Source of the DNA: Cyanophora paradoxa
Lineage: Eukaryota > Glaucocystophyceae > Cyanophorales > Cyanophoraceae
NCBI GenBank assembly: GCA_004431415.1
Contig: QPMI01000517.1
Location: 62,001 to 126,000 of the forward strand
Reading direction: 5' to 3'
Length of the DNA stretch: 64,000 nucleotides
The translations under genes were made by a program, and so were the position numbers. Positions 28,981 through 42,300 of this stretch are shown here, one piece after another (position 1 is the first letter of the stretch; every line of letters begins with the position of its first letter). The notes under the pieces were generated by a model. That model was not told the DNA's origin and ran no database searches. It saw nothing but the letters and a program-made list of their open reading frames with translations.

Positions 28981-29165
28981 CGGGAGTCTGCGGTCCAGAC
29001 TGCGGGCCTACCAGCTGCAGTACTGGGGAGTCAGTGGGGAGTCTGGGAGTCTGCGGCCCAGACTGCGGGCCTACCAGCTGCAGTACAGTACCGGTACTGG
29101 GGAGTCTGCGGCCCAGACTGCGGGCCTACCAGCTGGCAGCTGCACTGCGGCAGTACTGGGGACCT
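28981..29165. repeat. Three-copy tandem repeat with palindromic core
   Basis: Copies starting near 28,989, 29,059 and 29,110 share GTCTGCGGYCCAGACTGCGG and CCTACCAGCTG, each ending near CAGTACTGGGGA. Adjacent DNA to 29,760 is full of short palindromes built from CTGCAG, GAGTC and AGTACT. No gene seen. Confidence 0.7.
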
Positions 29166-30364
29166 CAGGGGCCAGGGCCTGTCTGGGATACCGCCGGGCC
29201 GGTACTATGATAGTCACAGACTCACAGTCTGACTCACAGATAGTGCCATCATAGTTGCGGCTAAGTGGCCGCAAGTTAGAAAAAGTTAGCCAGTGGTTAC
29301 TGTGCCACTGGACACCGTGGCACGCGAATCGGATTGGCGATTAACGGTTGAAGTTATGAAGGGAAGCTTGCAAGATGAAACTCATCAGGAAAGGCGTTTT
29401 GAAGTTGTTCTTATTTGAAGACTTCGTCTGTACACGACGATTATGATTGGGCCAGTAGTTGCTCTAATCGAAGCGCTTCGTCTCAGATGCACCTGCAGCC
29501 TACAGGCAGCAGCCTGCCAGCAGGTCCATTGCAGGATGATGCAGGCTCATGCAGCCTGCAGCCTGCAGGCTGCAGGCCCAATGCAGAGTCATTGCAGACT
29601 CTGAGACCGTGAGTCTCGGCGTGAATCAGTGAGTCCGCGTGAGTCGTGAGTCGTGACTCGTGAGTCGACTCAGAGGCTGAGACCGCCAGCAACTGGCAGC
29701 CAGTCACTACCTGGTAACTCACAGTCTCACACTGAGTGCCAGTGCAGGCCAGCCAGTACTACTAGTAGTCAAAGCTTCGATTGGCCAACTTTGACGTGAC
29801 ACATGCTTGAGTTCGAACTCGATGGAAATAGTAGTATAGGGCGACAACTATAGGCTGTACAGTGTCTGAGACTGTGTCTCCCCCCTTCTATAGCCTCCCC
29901 CCCCCCGGTCTGGGCTTTGCATATGAGACGAAGCCTCAGACTTCCAATTCAAGTGTTCGGCGGCGATGCCGTTAGTGGCCCGTTACAATATTTGAACTTA
30001 CGAACTTTCATTGCCGCAGTGTTCAACGGTTCGGTGTGACCCGCGTGCACGTGGGCCGCGCGTACTCAGAAAGTTGTAGCGGCAATGTAAGTAGCATCAG
30101 CGGCCTAGTACTACGGTAGCCCCTAGCCTAGTAGTAGACTAGTAGTAGGTTAAGTTAACTTGCAAGTTGTAAGTTGTAACCGTGACTCAGTGAACGTTCG
30201 AATTCACTGACCGTCCGACGGTCGGACGTCAGGCCTGTACCGCCGCCGGGCTACCGGTAGCGGCGGTAGCCTAGGCCTAGTACGTAGCTATAGGCAGCTG
30301 CAGGCTGCAGCCTGCAGGCTGCAGGTTCCGGATCCGCCAATCACAATCGTTAATCGATTCCGTC
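29166..30364. other. Gene-free palindrome-rich spacer
   Basis: Contains overlapping short palindromes (CAGCCTGCAGGCTG, GACCGTCCGACGGTC) and repeated TAGTACTACGGTA words. No open frame resembles a protein. Confidence 0.5.
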
Positions 30365-30632
30365 GGGCACTAAATTACTGCGTCGTTAATTAACGCGGTT
30401 TCAAAAATGGCCCTCCTCTGAGCGAAATACCGCGGTACGAAATTAACGCGGTTTTGAAAATTTGCGGCTTGTATGGGGCAGTAATTGCAGGGGGTACTGT
30501 ACTACGGTATGGGGCGATTTCTCACCGGCAAATTAGTTGAAATTACCGCGGCACCAAATTATACCGCGTTTTCAAAGTTTTCACGAACTTTTGGCGCGTT
30601 AATTTGGTACCGCGTTAATTAGTTAAGTGCCC
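30365..30632. mobile_element. Second MITE-like inverted-repeat element
   Basis: GGGCACTAAATTA at 30,365 faces TTAGTTAAGTGCCC ending at 30,632, and TTAATTAACGCGGT near the left end mirrors ACCGCGTTAATTA near the right end. The inside repeats the ACCGCG/CGCGGT word. 268 bp, non-coding. No clear target duplication. Confidence 0.6.
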
Positions 30633-32712
30633 GCAATATATATATCTAAGTGCCCTACGCCGCCGCCCCTACGGTATCCGATCGTCCAGTCGACCGTCGG
30701 ACGTCGACGGTCGAGCCGGGTCGACGGCGACTCGACGCCACCGCCGGTGGCACGACTCCCGGAGTCCCAGACTAGTCTCTCAGAGAGTCTCTGACTAGAG
30801 TCCCACTGGAGTCTCCGAGGCTCCCGTGCACGTACGAGCCTCAACTTTGGCAAGAGTCAAGAGCCTCAACTTCTGGCCCTCAAGAGTCAAGACGACGTCG
30901 CCGATCGCGAGTCGATCGACGGCACTGCCGCAAGCTTTTTTTTAAGCTGCGGGCCGGCGCCTGCGGCAACTTGCAAATTGCAATGCAGTTGCAGATTAAA
31001 TACTAGTATACTAGTATTATGCAGCAGCGGCCGTGGGTATGCCCGGCATGGCCATCATATGCATCCCGGCCCGGCCATGGCCATGGCGTATGCGGCGGTA
31101 TGCCACTGGGCCACGGTATGGGCGTACTATGGGCCATGGGCCATGGCCCAGCCTGGCAGTAGACTGGCAGTACTGCCGCAGTAGTAGCCACACTACTAGC
31201 CAGTACTAGTACTACGGTACTACGGTACTAGTGGGGCCGGGCCGGGGTTGTCTGAGTCAGTCTGACTCAGTGACCAACGTTAACACTGTACATGTGACAG
31301 TGCTACCGGTACTACGGTACCTGCAGCCTGGCAGTGCTCACTGGGCTCAGCCCACTCGCCGAGTCGTACTACGGTACTCAGGGCGCACTGGGAGTCTGGT
31401 GGGGCTTGAGCCCGAATTGCCTGCTCGAGCCGAGCCGAGCCGCGAGCCGGGTCGAGCTCGGCTCGAGGAGGAGGGTACGTATAGTCCCGGTCTTATATAA
31501 TATTCGATATATAATAAAGAACTATATTAATATTCGGCGAACACCGCGCTAGTCCTCCTCGACCTCGTGCCGTAGCTCTGCCCTTTCGCATCGTCCTGCT
31601 TCGCCTCCGCCTCCATGTCGTCTTGTTGTTCCTCTTACTTGTCTGCTTCCTGTTATTTATCTTTCTCAATTTTGTCCCCCGCTTCTTAGTGATGTAATTC
31701 CTTCCGATATTGATGGTATCTCTAGCTCTGGCTCTTCTTCGTGTCAGTCATGATCATCCTCTGTCCCTAGATCTGCTCGATTTATCGTCTCTTCTCGATA
31801 TCGATCTGTCTCGAGCTCTGTGTCTTTTCTCTTTTATTGTCGATTTTGGCTCTTTGTCTTATCTTTCTTCGTGCTTTTAAATTTGTCTTAGTTATTTTGG
31901 CTTTTTTGTCTTTATGCCCCCTGGGCAGCCCCCGCAGTGCTGGTGTCTAGAGACTGTGGCCGGTAATTCACCAAAAACAAAATAGCCGCAAATTCGAATT
32001 CGATCCCGCGCGCAATAGCCAGCAGGCTGGCGCCGGCAGCAGCGCTAGCTGCAGCCGGCCGGCTCGCCCCTCACAAAGCCCCGGGCCCACCCGGCTCGAG
32101 CCGGCCACGTTGTGCCCCTCGAGCGGCTCGGCTCGGCTCGGCTCGGCTCGGCTCGGCTCGATCCGGCCCATGGCCAGCTTGAGCCCTATCTCTACTTGGC
32201 GCCGGCTACCCGCCTAGTACCCGGGAACTGGGACTCACGGGACTCCGGCCCAGTCTCCGGGAGTCACGGCGCACTGCGGCACTCACTGAGTCAGTTACTG
32301 CAGCATGCCGCATGCACAGCTGCAACGCAGCAGCTGCCAGACTCCCAGTACCGCAGTGCAGTCTGCGCATGCTGTGCCACGGCTTCCTCAGCTGTCGGGC
32401 TGCAGTGGTCCTGAGCGGCGTTGAGCGCTGCGCTAGCCCTCAGGGCCTGATCATATAAACTTCCGAACTAGCTAGAGCTGGCCCTGAACCTCAGCGGGTC
32501 CAGCTACAGAACGTCAACCTCGCGATCGTCAGCGCGTGATCGCAAATGGCGTCGGCCGGACAGACGTCGACGCCGAGAAGAGGTGCCCCATATATACGCA
32601 TGCCCGGCCAAGCTTATAAGCCCTCGCGGGCGCGCGCGCGCGCGCGCAACCATATGCATGGAGTCGAAACTTCGCTGCATGCATATGTGCGTCGCGCCCG
32701 AGGTCGCTGATC
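30633..32712. other. Spacer before gene B
   Basis: Short palindromes and GGCCATGGCC-type words (30,660-31,230), Cys-free GC-rich runs, a pyrimidine-skewed stretch (31,550-31,920), about seven GGCTC units (32,124-32,160) and a short (CG)n run near 32,631-32,648. No gene recognised. The gene B promoter should lie in the last few hundred bases. Confidence 0.45.
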
Positions 32713-33392
32713 ATGGCAAGCCCGCGTGCAGGCCTGTCTCCGCCTCGCAACGACGGCGGAACGACGGTGTTCCTCGACCCCAACACGGAGGCCCTGGACA
32801 TCAAGGTTGGCGTCGTCCAGACGAACCCCGACTTCATTGTCGCGCTCGGCAACGTTAACGTCAACGCCGATCCTGAAAATGCCGTTGGACATGGTCCACG
32901 TCGCGAGCCGACACGCTCGGCGCGGTCCAGAGGCCTTGATACCAATTCCGGGAAGGCAGCCAACAAGAAGCCGGGCATTCTGTCGCGGGCCATCGGGTTG
33001 TTCAGCCCGCCCCCCCGTCAACCGCAGCCGGCTCCGGCTGCAGCTAAATTGCCCCCGGCTTATCCTGCAAGAGCCCCCGTCGCCCCTGCTGCAATCGGGC
33101 AGCTGCATGCGCAGGCCCCGCCAGTCGCGAAATCACAAGCTGTTGCGGCTAACGGCGGGAGCTCAAGCGACAGCCCGGGCATCTTTTCGAGTTTCATTGG
33201 CATGTTCAACACGTCGCACGATCCGCCGCCAGCGCCTGCGCCAGCGCCGTCCTCTGACGACCATGCGCACCCACGTGCACGTGCACGCACGACCTCGAGC
33301 TCTGCAGCTGCCTCAAACTTCCAGCACCCAGACGGCGTACGCGCGGCGAAGAAGGGCTCTTCAAAGAAGGGGCAGCGGGGGCACTACGACGT
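32713..33392 (+). CDS. Gene B exon 1: disordered N terminus and TIR strand A start
   Basis: About 225 residues rich in Pro, Ala and Ser, including PGILSRAIGLFSPPP and PGIFSSFIGMF, two similar hydrophobic motifs that may bind partners. The exon ends in GHYDV, the first residues of TIR strand A; a 92-nt intron (33,393-33,484) separates it from MISYSRR. That junction was chosen because it gives the canonical YDVMISYSRR. Confidence 0.65.
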
Positions 33393-36300
33393 GTGCGTCG
33401 CAGCGGTGGCCGGCCGCGGGCCATTCAGCGTTCGCCGCGCCAGACAGTTACAGTCGCTGACACGAGCGCGTGCACCGCAAACAGCATGATCTCGTACTCT
33501 CGTCGCAACAAGGAGGCCGCCCAGTACCTTGTGAACGAACTGAAGGGCGAGAACTTCGACGTTTGGGTGCGTCAGTGATCGTCGAGTCATTGTCGACTTC
33601 CAGTCAGAGTTTCTGATGCGCCCCGTCGAGCAGGTCGACTGGTTCGTCAGACAATTGCGAGCCTTCACACACATATGCATTCATAACGCTGCTTACTATT
33701 GATTTCGGTCCCTCGAGCTCGAGCTCCCAATCCGTTGTTGATTTCCGATTTCTTTTTTCTACAGGCAGAACATTCCTCATGGCAGCGGTGCGATAAGTTT
33801 TATTCAAATCTTTCTGGTCTGCAACCTTCGCATCGCCTGCTGATCTCCAACCATACTATGATATGCATCCCGCGGGGCGCAGACTGGTACAATCCCTTCG
33901 AATTCATAATTTCATATAGCCGCCCATGCATATCATAGTATAACCACAACATTGAATTGTTGCGCAGGCGGGCAGAGATCGCGGCCGGAATCGAGGTCTG
34001 AAATTATTTCCAGCCTTGCGCATGCAGCTCCCCGATCGAAGAAGAGTTCAAATATTTGCCGCAGTGCTCGGACAACGTCGTCTTCTTGCTCTCGCCGGAC
34101 TGGGTCAAAAGTCAGGAGTGCCGCATCGAGTAAGCAGCTCCTGGACGCGGAAAAAGTGCCTATCGATATTTACGTTCTTTGGCCTGCGCATGCAGGTACG
34201 AAATCGCGATGGAGAACAACAAGCGGCTCGTCCCCGTCCTCCTCGAATCATGCGACACGGTCCCAGAGGTACGCAGCTGTTCATTATAATGAACAGCTAA
34301 TGAAAAGGCTAATAAGCCTTTTCTTTGCCGTTCATGTATCGTTTCAATTGTGGCTGACTGTGACATCGCGACCGGTATCCAGGAACTGAGTGCAATCAAC
34401 TGGCAAGCTTTTCATGATCACCGCCGTACCGTCGAGTTAAGCTAATTATAAATTAAACAAACTGCGCACGTGCATGCGCAGGATCTACATGAACGGAAAG
34501 TCCAAATGGGATGTTGCGGTGAAGAGCGTGGCCAACGCGTGCCACGTGCGACTTTGCTATTATGACGAGAGCTAGCCATATGCATGGCGCTGCCAGATAT
34601 ATAAAACGCGTGATTTCTCTTCATCGCAGACGGACATGGAGGCTTTAAGGCTCCACACCCGTCTTCTTGTTCGTGCCCGCGAGTGTACGTCAATCCTTCG
34701 GCCGCGTGCCGTCTCCTGGACTGACGTCGGCCGCGCAATCATGATCAGGGATCGAAGGCGGGAGGTATGAGCCAAAGAGATCGAGCGCGCGCTCAAGACG
34801 CACGCATGTTAATCTTCGGTCCCCGTCCAGGCACCCCCGGTCCTCCACCCTCGAGGAGGGCCGCTACCTGGAACAAGCAGTCGCATGGCTCAAGCGGGTG
34901 CGTGCCGTCTCTTCGCGTTTCATTTTTAGAGCTTTGTTGCTTATTATCCTCGCAATTCGCGGCAAAGATTGAAGACGGCGAGCTCGCGATGAAGGCTACC
35001 CCCGAGCAAATTGAATTCATCAAAGCAAGCGCTCGCTACGCAAGACGGAAGAAGATCTTCACGGTCTCGTGTCTCTCTTTCATTTTCATCGGTAAGCGCC
35101 AGCTTCGTTGAATACTATATTTTATGTCTTAAGCTTGGTCGCGGCTCAAATAAACCCTAAGCTTGTTCAAGCTTTTCCAAGTATGGGTTATTTACGCCCC
35201 CACGCAGCTGTTGTCATCGCCGCCATCATCGCTATCAGTGCGCAGTGACATTAGCGTAGTCGTAAACAGCAGTTGATTCTGCAACCTGTTTAATTTGCAT
35301 CCGCGGCAGTCATGGCGATCGATGCCAGCCAGGCAAAAACCAAGGCGCAGGAAAGCGAGGCCCTTGCTCTCGCCCAAAAAGCCGAGGTGAGTTGCAGCGC
35401 GAGAATTCTTTGTTTGCTTGCAATCAACTAATTCGAATGAACGCATGCAGGCTGAAAAGCAAACGCTCCTCGCAACGCAAGCGAGGAAGGTCGCTGAAGA
35501 GAAAACTGTGCTGGCGCTGCAACAGACCGCCCTCGCCCTTCAGGTGCTATGCAAATGCGCGGCAGTCTGCGCGCTCTTCGCTTACTATAATCTGACGCGC
35601 GTGCACGCTTTCGTTAGAGGCAAATGACCGCATCGGCCTTGCAAGTCAGTGACAGAGATAAACAGGTGAATGAAAGACCCTATGACAGAGAAATTCCAGA
35701 GCAAAGTCGCCTGATATCGATGCCGCTGTAGCTTTCACTTCTTCTCGGCGTCTCTGCCGCGCGCTCGAGCGCGAATTCGAACATTACCGTGGATCGCCAG
35801 TCCCTCGTCGACACGTACAACAGTGCGTGTTGCTATGACCTCAAATTCGTCTCCGGCCGCGGTCCCGCTCAGGCCATCTGGATCTAACGTCTGGGCTTCG
35901 AATCCAGCGATTGCGAGCCTGCTCTCGGAGACGGTAGGATCCTTCGTCGGAGGCACGGCGCCAGCGAATCTGGGGGGCGCCGATGCGACAGCCGCGGAAG
36001 TGAACAACGCGCGCCGGCGTCAGCTCCGAGCAACGCCGGCGGCCGACCTTGACCTGGTGGAAGCAATCCAGGCCGCCGAAGCGGACCGCGCTGTCTTCCT
36101 CTCGAAGTCTGTCGTCGCGTTCAGCCCGGACTCGAAGATCCTCGCGCACGTGGTCGTGATCGGCTGGTCGGTCCAGGTGCGGCTAGATAATGATTATGCA
36201 TATGGTACCGCTCGCATCATTTCAGCAGCTCGCTGAGCGTTGGGAGAATGCGCAGGTTTCCGTCCCGAGGTCGGGCGCCGTTGTCGATGTCAACAAGTAC

Positions 36301-39300
36301 CGCATCCTGTCCAACCTATGGAGCATCGCGTCCAAGCGCCCGGTACAGACGAAGTTCAAGAGCTCTGCTTCAATGGCATTTGACGGCAAAGCCGCATCGG
36401 AAATCAATCCCTTTGATGTCCGTGCCCTTGCAGTTGCATCTTGCGCTTCTAAATTGATTTCGCCGTCGATTCTATGCCCAGCCAACCACACGGGCTCCTG
36501 AGGACGTTGAAGCGGATCTAGACGGGCGATTTGAAGCCTTTGCTGACAACTTCGGGACCGTGAGCAGCGCTATAGCTAGCTCTAGATCTCCTATGTGGAT
36601 CAACCAAAACGCTTACCGCTCTTTCATGCAGGCTTTTCTGTCGATGGCCGCTTATATCGAACCCAAAGACGTTCCAGCGGAAGCGGACGACCAAGAATTC
36701 GAATTCGAAGGCGCGAATACGCCTACGCATATGGCCACAAGCGTCACCCGAACCCGGGACCGCTTCTACGCGAGCACGTCCAAAGGCGAGTGGGTGCGGT
36801 ACGATGCCGCGCTTCTCGTCGGTGCGTTTTTCAGCGCTTTAATTCTGCAGCTGCAAGATTTGCTCCGCGGCCTACTTCTGACGCTTTCGAATTCCTTGCT
36901 GCGTATACGTATATAAACTAGGTGACGGATTTACGGTCGTCAGTAAGGGCAACGGTGTGCATACATACACACTCGGCGCTTATGGTTCGCTGCGCATTCG
37001 TGACGTGTGCGGGGCTGGGGACAGACGATCTCCGGGCGGTCATCGGAAGGCACGACTGGAGCGTCTTTCCCGGGGACGACGCGGTTATCCAGACTTTCCA
37101 AGCTCCCGAGGGCGCTGATTCGGCGTTCGTGCTGCTCTCGTCCACCACGTGCAACCTTCAGGTGAACGCGTCTACGGTCGAGCCCCCGCAGCTCGCCTTC
37201 TTCGCTTGGCCTCGCAACGTTGTCGGGGGCTCTACGAACGAGCGAATCTACCTCTACTACTACTCACGATGGTAAGTGCATGCATTTGCTACAAAGTTCA
37301 CGCCGCGCCGGCCTGATCTGATTCGAATTCGCGCTGTGCCTGCGGTCCGCAGGACGAAGTCAGTCCGTCTCTTCGCAAAGTTCAAGGTGGACAACGTCGC
37401 GAAAGAGCTGAATACGGGGAACTGGTCGCTAAAAGGGGACCGAATGTACGCTTCCCCGGAATGTGAGTCATTCTCCCCGGCCCGCGAATCCAAATTTCAA
37501 AGCAGCAAGATTCGCGCGCTTATCATTACCTCTACTCCATGATGATTAGGCGACATGCTTGTCGTGACGAACGCGCGCACCCTGCAAGACTCCAGCCCCA
37601 AAATGCACACCATCCGTTTTGAGATCGCGAAATACACCGGCAAAGGGCAGGAATACAGCGACGACCTCGACCTCCCCCGGACGGCACTCGATGTGGTGCG
37701 CCCCCCCCCCCCCCCCCCCCCCACTCCCCCCCTCTCCCCTCCAGTTCCCCGCCCCCAAGTAAAGCATCTGATACGTAATAATATCTCACGAGCAGGACGT
37801 GTACGGCACGGAAGGCAACACCTTCCGCAAAGATCTGGAAAGAATCCCGCAGGAGTTCGAGTCGCCATCGAATAGAATCGAGGAGTTTGAGCGGCGGTTG
37901 GCGCAGAAAAACTACCCCGCCATCAAAGAGCCGGGTGTGCACGTTAACATTAACGTTTCTGTGCCTTCAATTAATTTGACGCCCTTTGTTGTCGTACCTG
38001 ATGCCGCCTCACGAATGAAGGAATTCTGTTTGCTGGATTTGCTGTGGACTTAGACGACTTGGCTAACAGGGACCCTCTGACGGATGAAAAAATCAGCACG
38101 AGAAACTACGGAGCCGTCATGGCTTCACAGCTGTCTACTTTTGAGAAGGCCGCATCCAACTGCGCAAAGTTCGTTCAGTTTACATCTGAGCTCGTCTGCA
38201 ATCTACTGACCCCGAGCTCTTATTCTATGCTTGCTCATCGCGAGCAGCCAAGTCATTTTCTACGCTGGCCTGTTCAGCAAAACTGAAAGCGACGAGTTTT
38301 TGGTACGCTGGCGCCCCGAGAAAAGGCCACGTGTCGGCTAGCTCTTATGCCTCGCGATCGTGCGTGGTTTTCAGGCAGCTGGAAGAGCTCGAATGCTGGA
38401 CGGGCACGGCGACCGCGGCCGACAGCTACTCGCTCGGAAGCAGCTTCGGACGCATCAGCGTACATCCGTCGGTTCCGCTTCTTGCCGTTGGCTACAGCGA
38501 CGGTTCTCTGCTGCTCAAAGACACCCGTAGCATCCTGCACTCAAATCCGCTCAACGACGTGCGCTAATTCGCTCCGGAATTCAGCCGTTTACTTTCGCTC
38601 CCCGCGGCCGTGTCCTGAATCTCGCATGCACAGGAATACGTGCAGATCTTCTCCAGCGCAGTGACTGCAGTGCGCTTCAGCGCGGACGGAAAGCTCCTTG
38701 CTTCCGCAGACGAGAAGGGGAACCTTATCATATCTGAGATTCAGGCCGATGGTAGCAGAAGCGCAACCGTGCGCCGGACCGATTTCCTATCCGCGTTCTC
38801 TGGACGCATGGGCCCTCCCAAGGTCAGATCTAAAGCCTTCCCCCTTTCGTGCGGTAGGCGCCTGACCTTGATACGGATAATTGCCAGGGAAATTACTGGC
38901 AACCCACGGGATTCTTGCGTCCGGCGTACGGCGTGTTCAGCCCCGCCTCGGCCGGTTGCGGCCTGGTTGTCGTTGGCGACATGGACAAGAATGCATTCGA
39001 CGATGCGGAAGCGGCAGCAAAGCTGTCTGCTGCAACGAATGTGTGGTACTTCCCTCAGGACACCGTTCGCACTCGTAGGTAAACTCTCCGAGAGTCGAAA
39101 TCCCACACAACAATCACGCTCGACTGCCCGATCGTCCGATTGCGCTCACGCGCGCTTTGAACCACGCAGTGTTTCGGCCTACGTGGATGCTTGTCCGAGC
39201 TGCAACACAGTCCCAGACGAGAATAGCCTCAGTGAGAAAACTTTCATCGGTCAGGTGGAATCCTTTTCTCAATGACACCGGCTCCTGCAGGCTACGCCTG

Positions 39301-42300
39301 GGCGCCGAACGGGCAACTTCTGGGGTTCAAGGACTTGGAGCGCGTAGCCGTCTACGATGTGCGGTCGCTGAGCGGCGCGAAATGCGCTTTTCCGGCACGG
39401 CTGAGCAGGAATGACACCGCCAACTGGTGACCGTGAATCGCCCGGATCTTCATCTGCTTCTGTATTAAGCAGCCGGCGCAGGACATGGAAGAGGCCGTTG
39501 GGCACGCGCGATCTCAATCTGTTTGAAACGCAAGACTTCATTGCTTGGCACGAGAGCAAGTTCGTGTATGCGGGCCGCATGGTTTACAACCTCCTGCCTA
39601 ATGTGCGAGCGGGGCGAATTCTTTTTGATTTCAAACTTCCGTAAATTATATTAAAATTTGCGTCAATCACATCAAGGGTCTTCCGGATGTTGAGAGTGGA
39701 TTCGCTCTGGTGCGTAAACCTTCTGCCGGTCGAGATGTGTGTCTCTTAGCCTTATTTGCTCTGCGCAGGACGACGAAGGCATTCCGGGCAAGTGCGCAAG
39801 CCGCCTCGCGCCCCGCGCCGCCCCCAGGGGGCGGCCACCCCGGCCCGCAGCCCCTTCGCCCCCTCGGACGCTCACCCTCTTCGAATTCCCCCTTTTCCTT
39901 CTCAGAACCTTCATGGCTTCTGCCGCTGGATTTGCCAAGGCCGCAAATGGGGACGTATTTCTCGCTGTCTGTTCGTCCTACATCGAAAAGAGTGCGACGC
40001 AGATCTGATGTGTCACTATTCCCTGTATAGTACAAATATAATGTTAAACCATCGTTTCTGCTTGCAGGCAGCAAATTCGGAGGAAAGGATGGCAATCAAC
40101 TCTCGGACTCCGCTCTGTTCGAAGGTGAAACGGAAGCTACGAGTATGGTGCGACCGGCCTTCGGATTAAGATATTTTGAGTCGTCGGCTTGTACATTTTA
40201 AAACTGCAGCTGACATTTCGCTGCAGTGCAAGGGGAAGGACTGTGTTGTTGAACACGTGACCGTCCTTGCTACTTACTCTCAATCTGCGAAGGTTGGTTT
40301 GTCGTAGCTGTACTTTGTATATATTCCCATTCATTAATAGATCGCGCTCGGCTCACAGAAATGGACTCGAACGGAGCGCAAGATTATCGCGCGAGCCACG
40401 ACCACAGAGACGACCCCGGCATCGACCGGCCCGTCCGACACCAGCCGCTGCCGGCGGGCAGTGATAGCCGACGATCAGAGCTTCGTCGCATTCGAGACAA
40501 GGGACACCGTCTACGTCATGCCCACCGACAAGAAAGCTTTCACCGCCTCGACGAAATCGGGCCCCGGATACGCAGCGGTCGCCACTGCGCCGACGGACGC
40601 GCACGGGCCACAGGGCGTGCCTGCGGACCTGGCCGACTTCGTGAAGTCTGCCAGCTCCAACTCGTCGACCCGGCTCCAGTTCCCGCAATCTGCCGCATTC
40701 CAGGATGTGTGGATCTTTGGTACGACGCGCGGGAACATGTCTGGCCTGTGGCTCGTAGGCAAGTCCGTTGCAACGTTCTATGCGCTCGACGTGACCAGTC
40801 CATCGACGGGGTATCTGCGGGCCGATCCGACTTCGACGTTCAGCACGCTCTCTCCTTACTACATTCGGTCGAGCCGGAACGGTCGCTTCATGGGTGAGCG
40901 CGTGGTCTAGCTCGTTTTGGTCTTCATGATCAGAGCTTTTATTGACACCAGCGTTTCGAATTCGACAGCCAAGTGGCAAAGCACGTCTCTCCTGCAGATC
41001 ATCGATCTGTCGGTAGGCCAAAGCCTAGACGAACCACTGCGTTATTCAATTTCCTAGTTCTAGATCTAGAGCTACAGAGCTGCCTTTTAATATTGATTCG
41101 GCTTACCGCCACGTGCTTGTGCAGACTGCCAGGCCCATCAGCGGAGCGCTTTCGCTGTATTTTGGGAACGACTACCGGTCTTTCTCGCCGTACGAGAAGC
41201 TGCCCGTCCTGCCTTTAATCAGGTGCCCAGCGTTTGTCGCGATCGCTCGCTCGCCCGCCCGCCCGGGGGGTTGCGGATCATGATCATATATGTTTTTGAC
41301 CCATTATGCATTTTGCAATCAGCGACACTGGGGATTCTCTCGCCCTCGTATTCAATTCCCCCGGTCTTTACACACCCCCCCCCCCCCCCCCCCTTGCAAC
41401 TTTTCTGCATCTTCTGATCATGACTCGCGATCGCGGCGGAATTTCGCAGGCACCTCGAAAATACAAAACTCCGGTGTATTGGGAGGGTCTTCCAGAAACC
41501 AGCCGTACTCTTATGATCTCAAATACTTTGACTTCACTCTGGATACGTTCATTCGCGCTGCGTGCTCTGTGATTGCCCGAGATATGACGGAGGAGGAGGC
41601 GGAGCTTTATTCCGGCGGCACTTCCAGCCTCAAGCCGTGTGGTGAGCCCTGAAGTTTCGCAAAATCTCTGAGCTTTTAATCTAACTGGGTAATGGTGATC
41701 AGCGGAATCGACTGCGAACGCGTCAGTACCTGTCACTTCAACCACGTCTCCGTCCGCTTCCAACGGAATACTAGACTGTGGCCCGAACGGCTTCTACGAT
41801 GCGACCAAAGAATCATGCGCCTGCCTTGGGGACTACTCCGGCGAATATTGCGAGAAGTGCAAGAACGGGTTGTTCCTCAGCCACGCAAGGGGCAAGCTAG
41901 AGTGCATTGGTGCGCCATACGCAGAATCGAGGGTTACGATATCGTTTGCTGACCCTTAGATTCTTTCTAGAGTGCGACTGCTCTGGATTTGGCACCTGCG
42001 ATCCCGTGACAGGAGCTTGCACATGCTTCTTGTCTCGCTCGGGACTTCGCTGCGAGAAGAACTGCACTGGGGACGGAAACAAATGCAGCGCGGGCGCCCC
42101 CTTCGCAGTCGGCGTCTTCCGTCAGACTAAAGAAGAGGCAAGGCAGGCCCTCATCGAAGCGGTCGAGAGCTTCAAATCATCGACGGAGACCGGCGGTGTA
42201 GACACAGCTGCTGCGGCCGCCGCTGCAGCTGCGGCCGCGGCCGCCGCGGCGCTGGCTTCCAACACCGGGACGGCTCGACCGACCCCCACTTTGACTCCTA

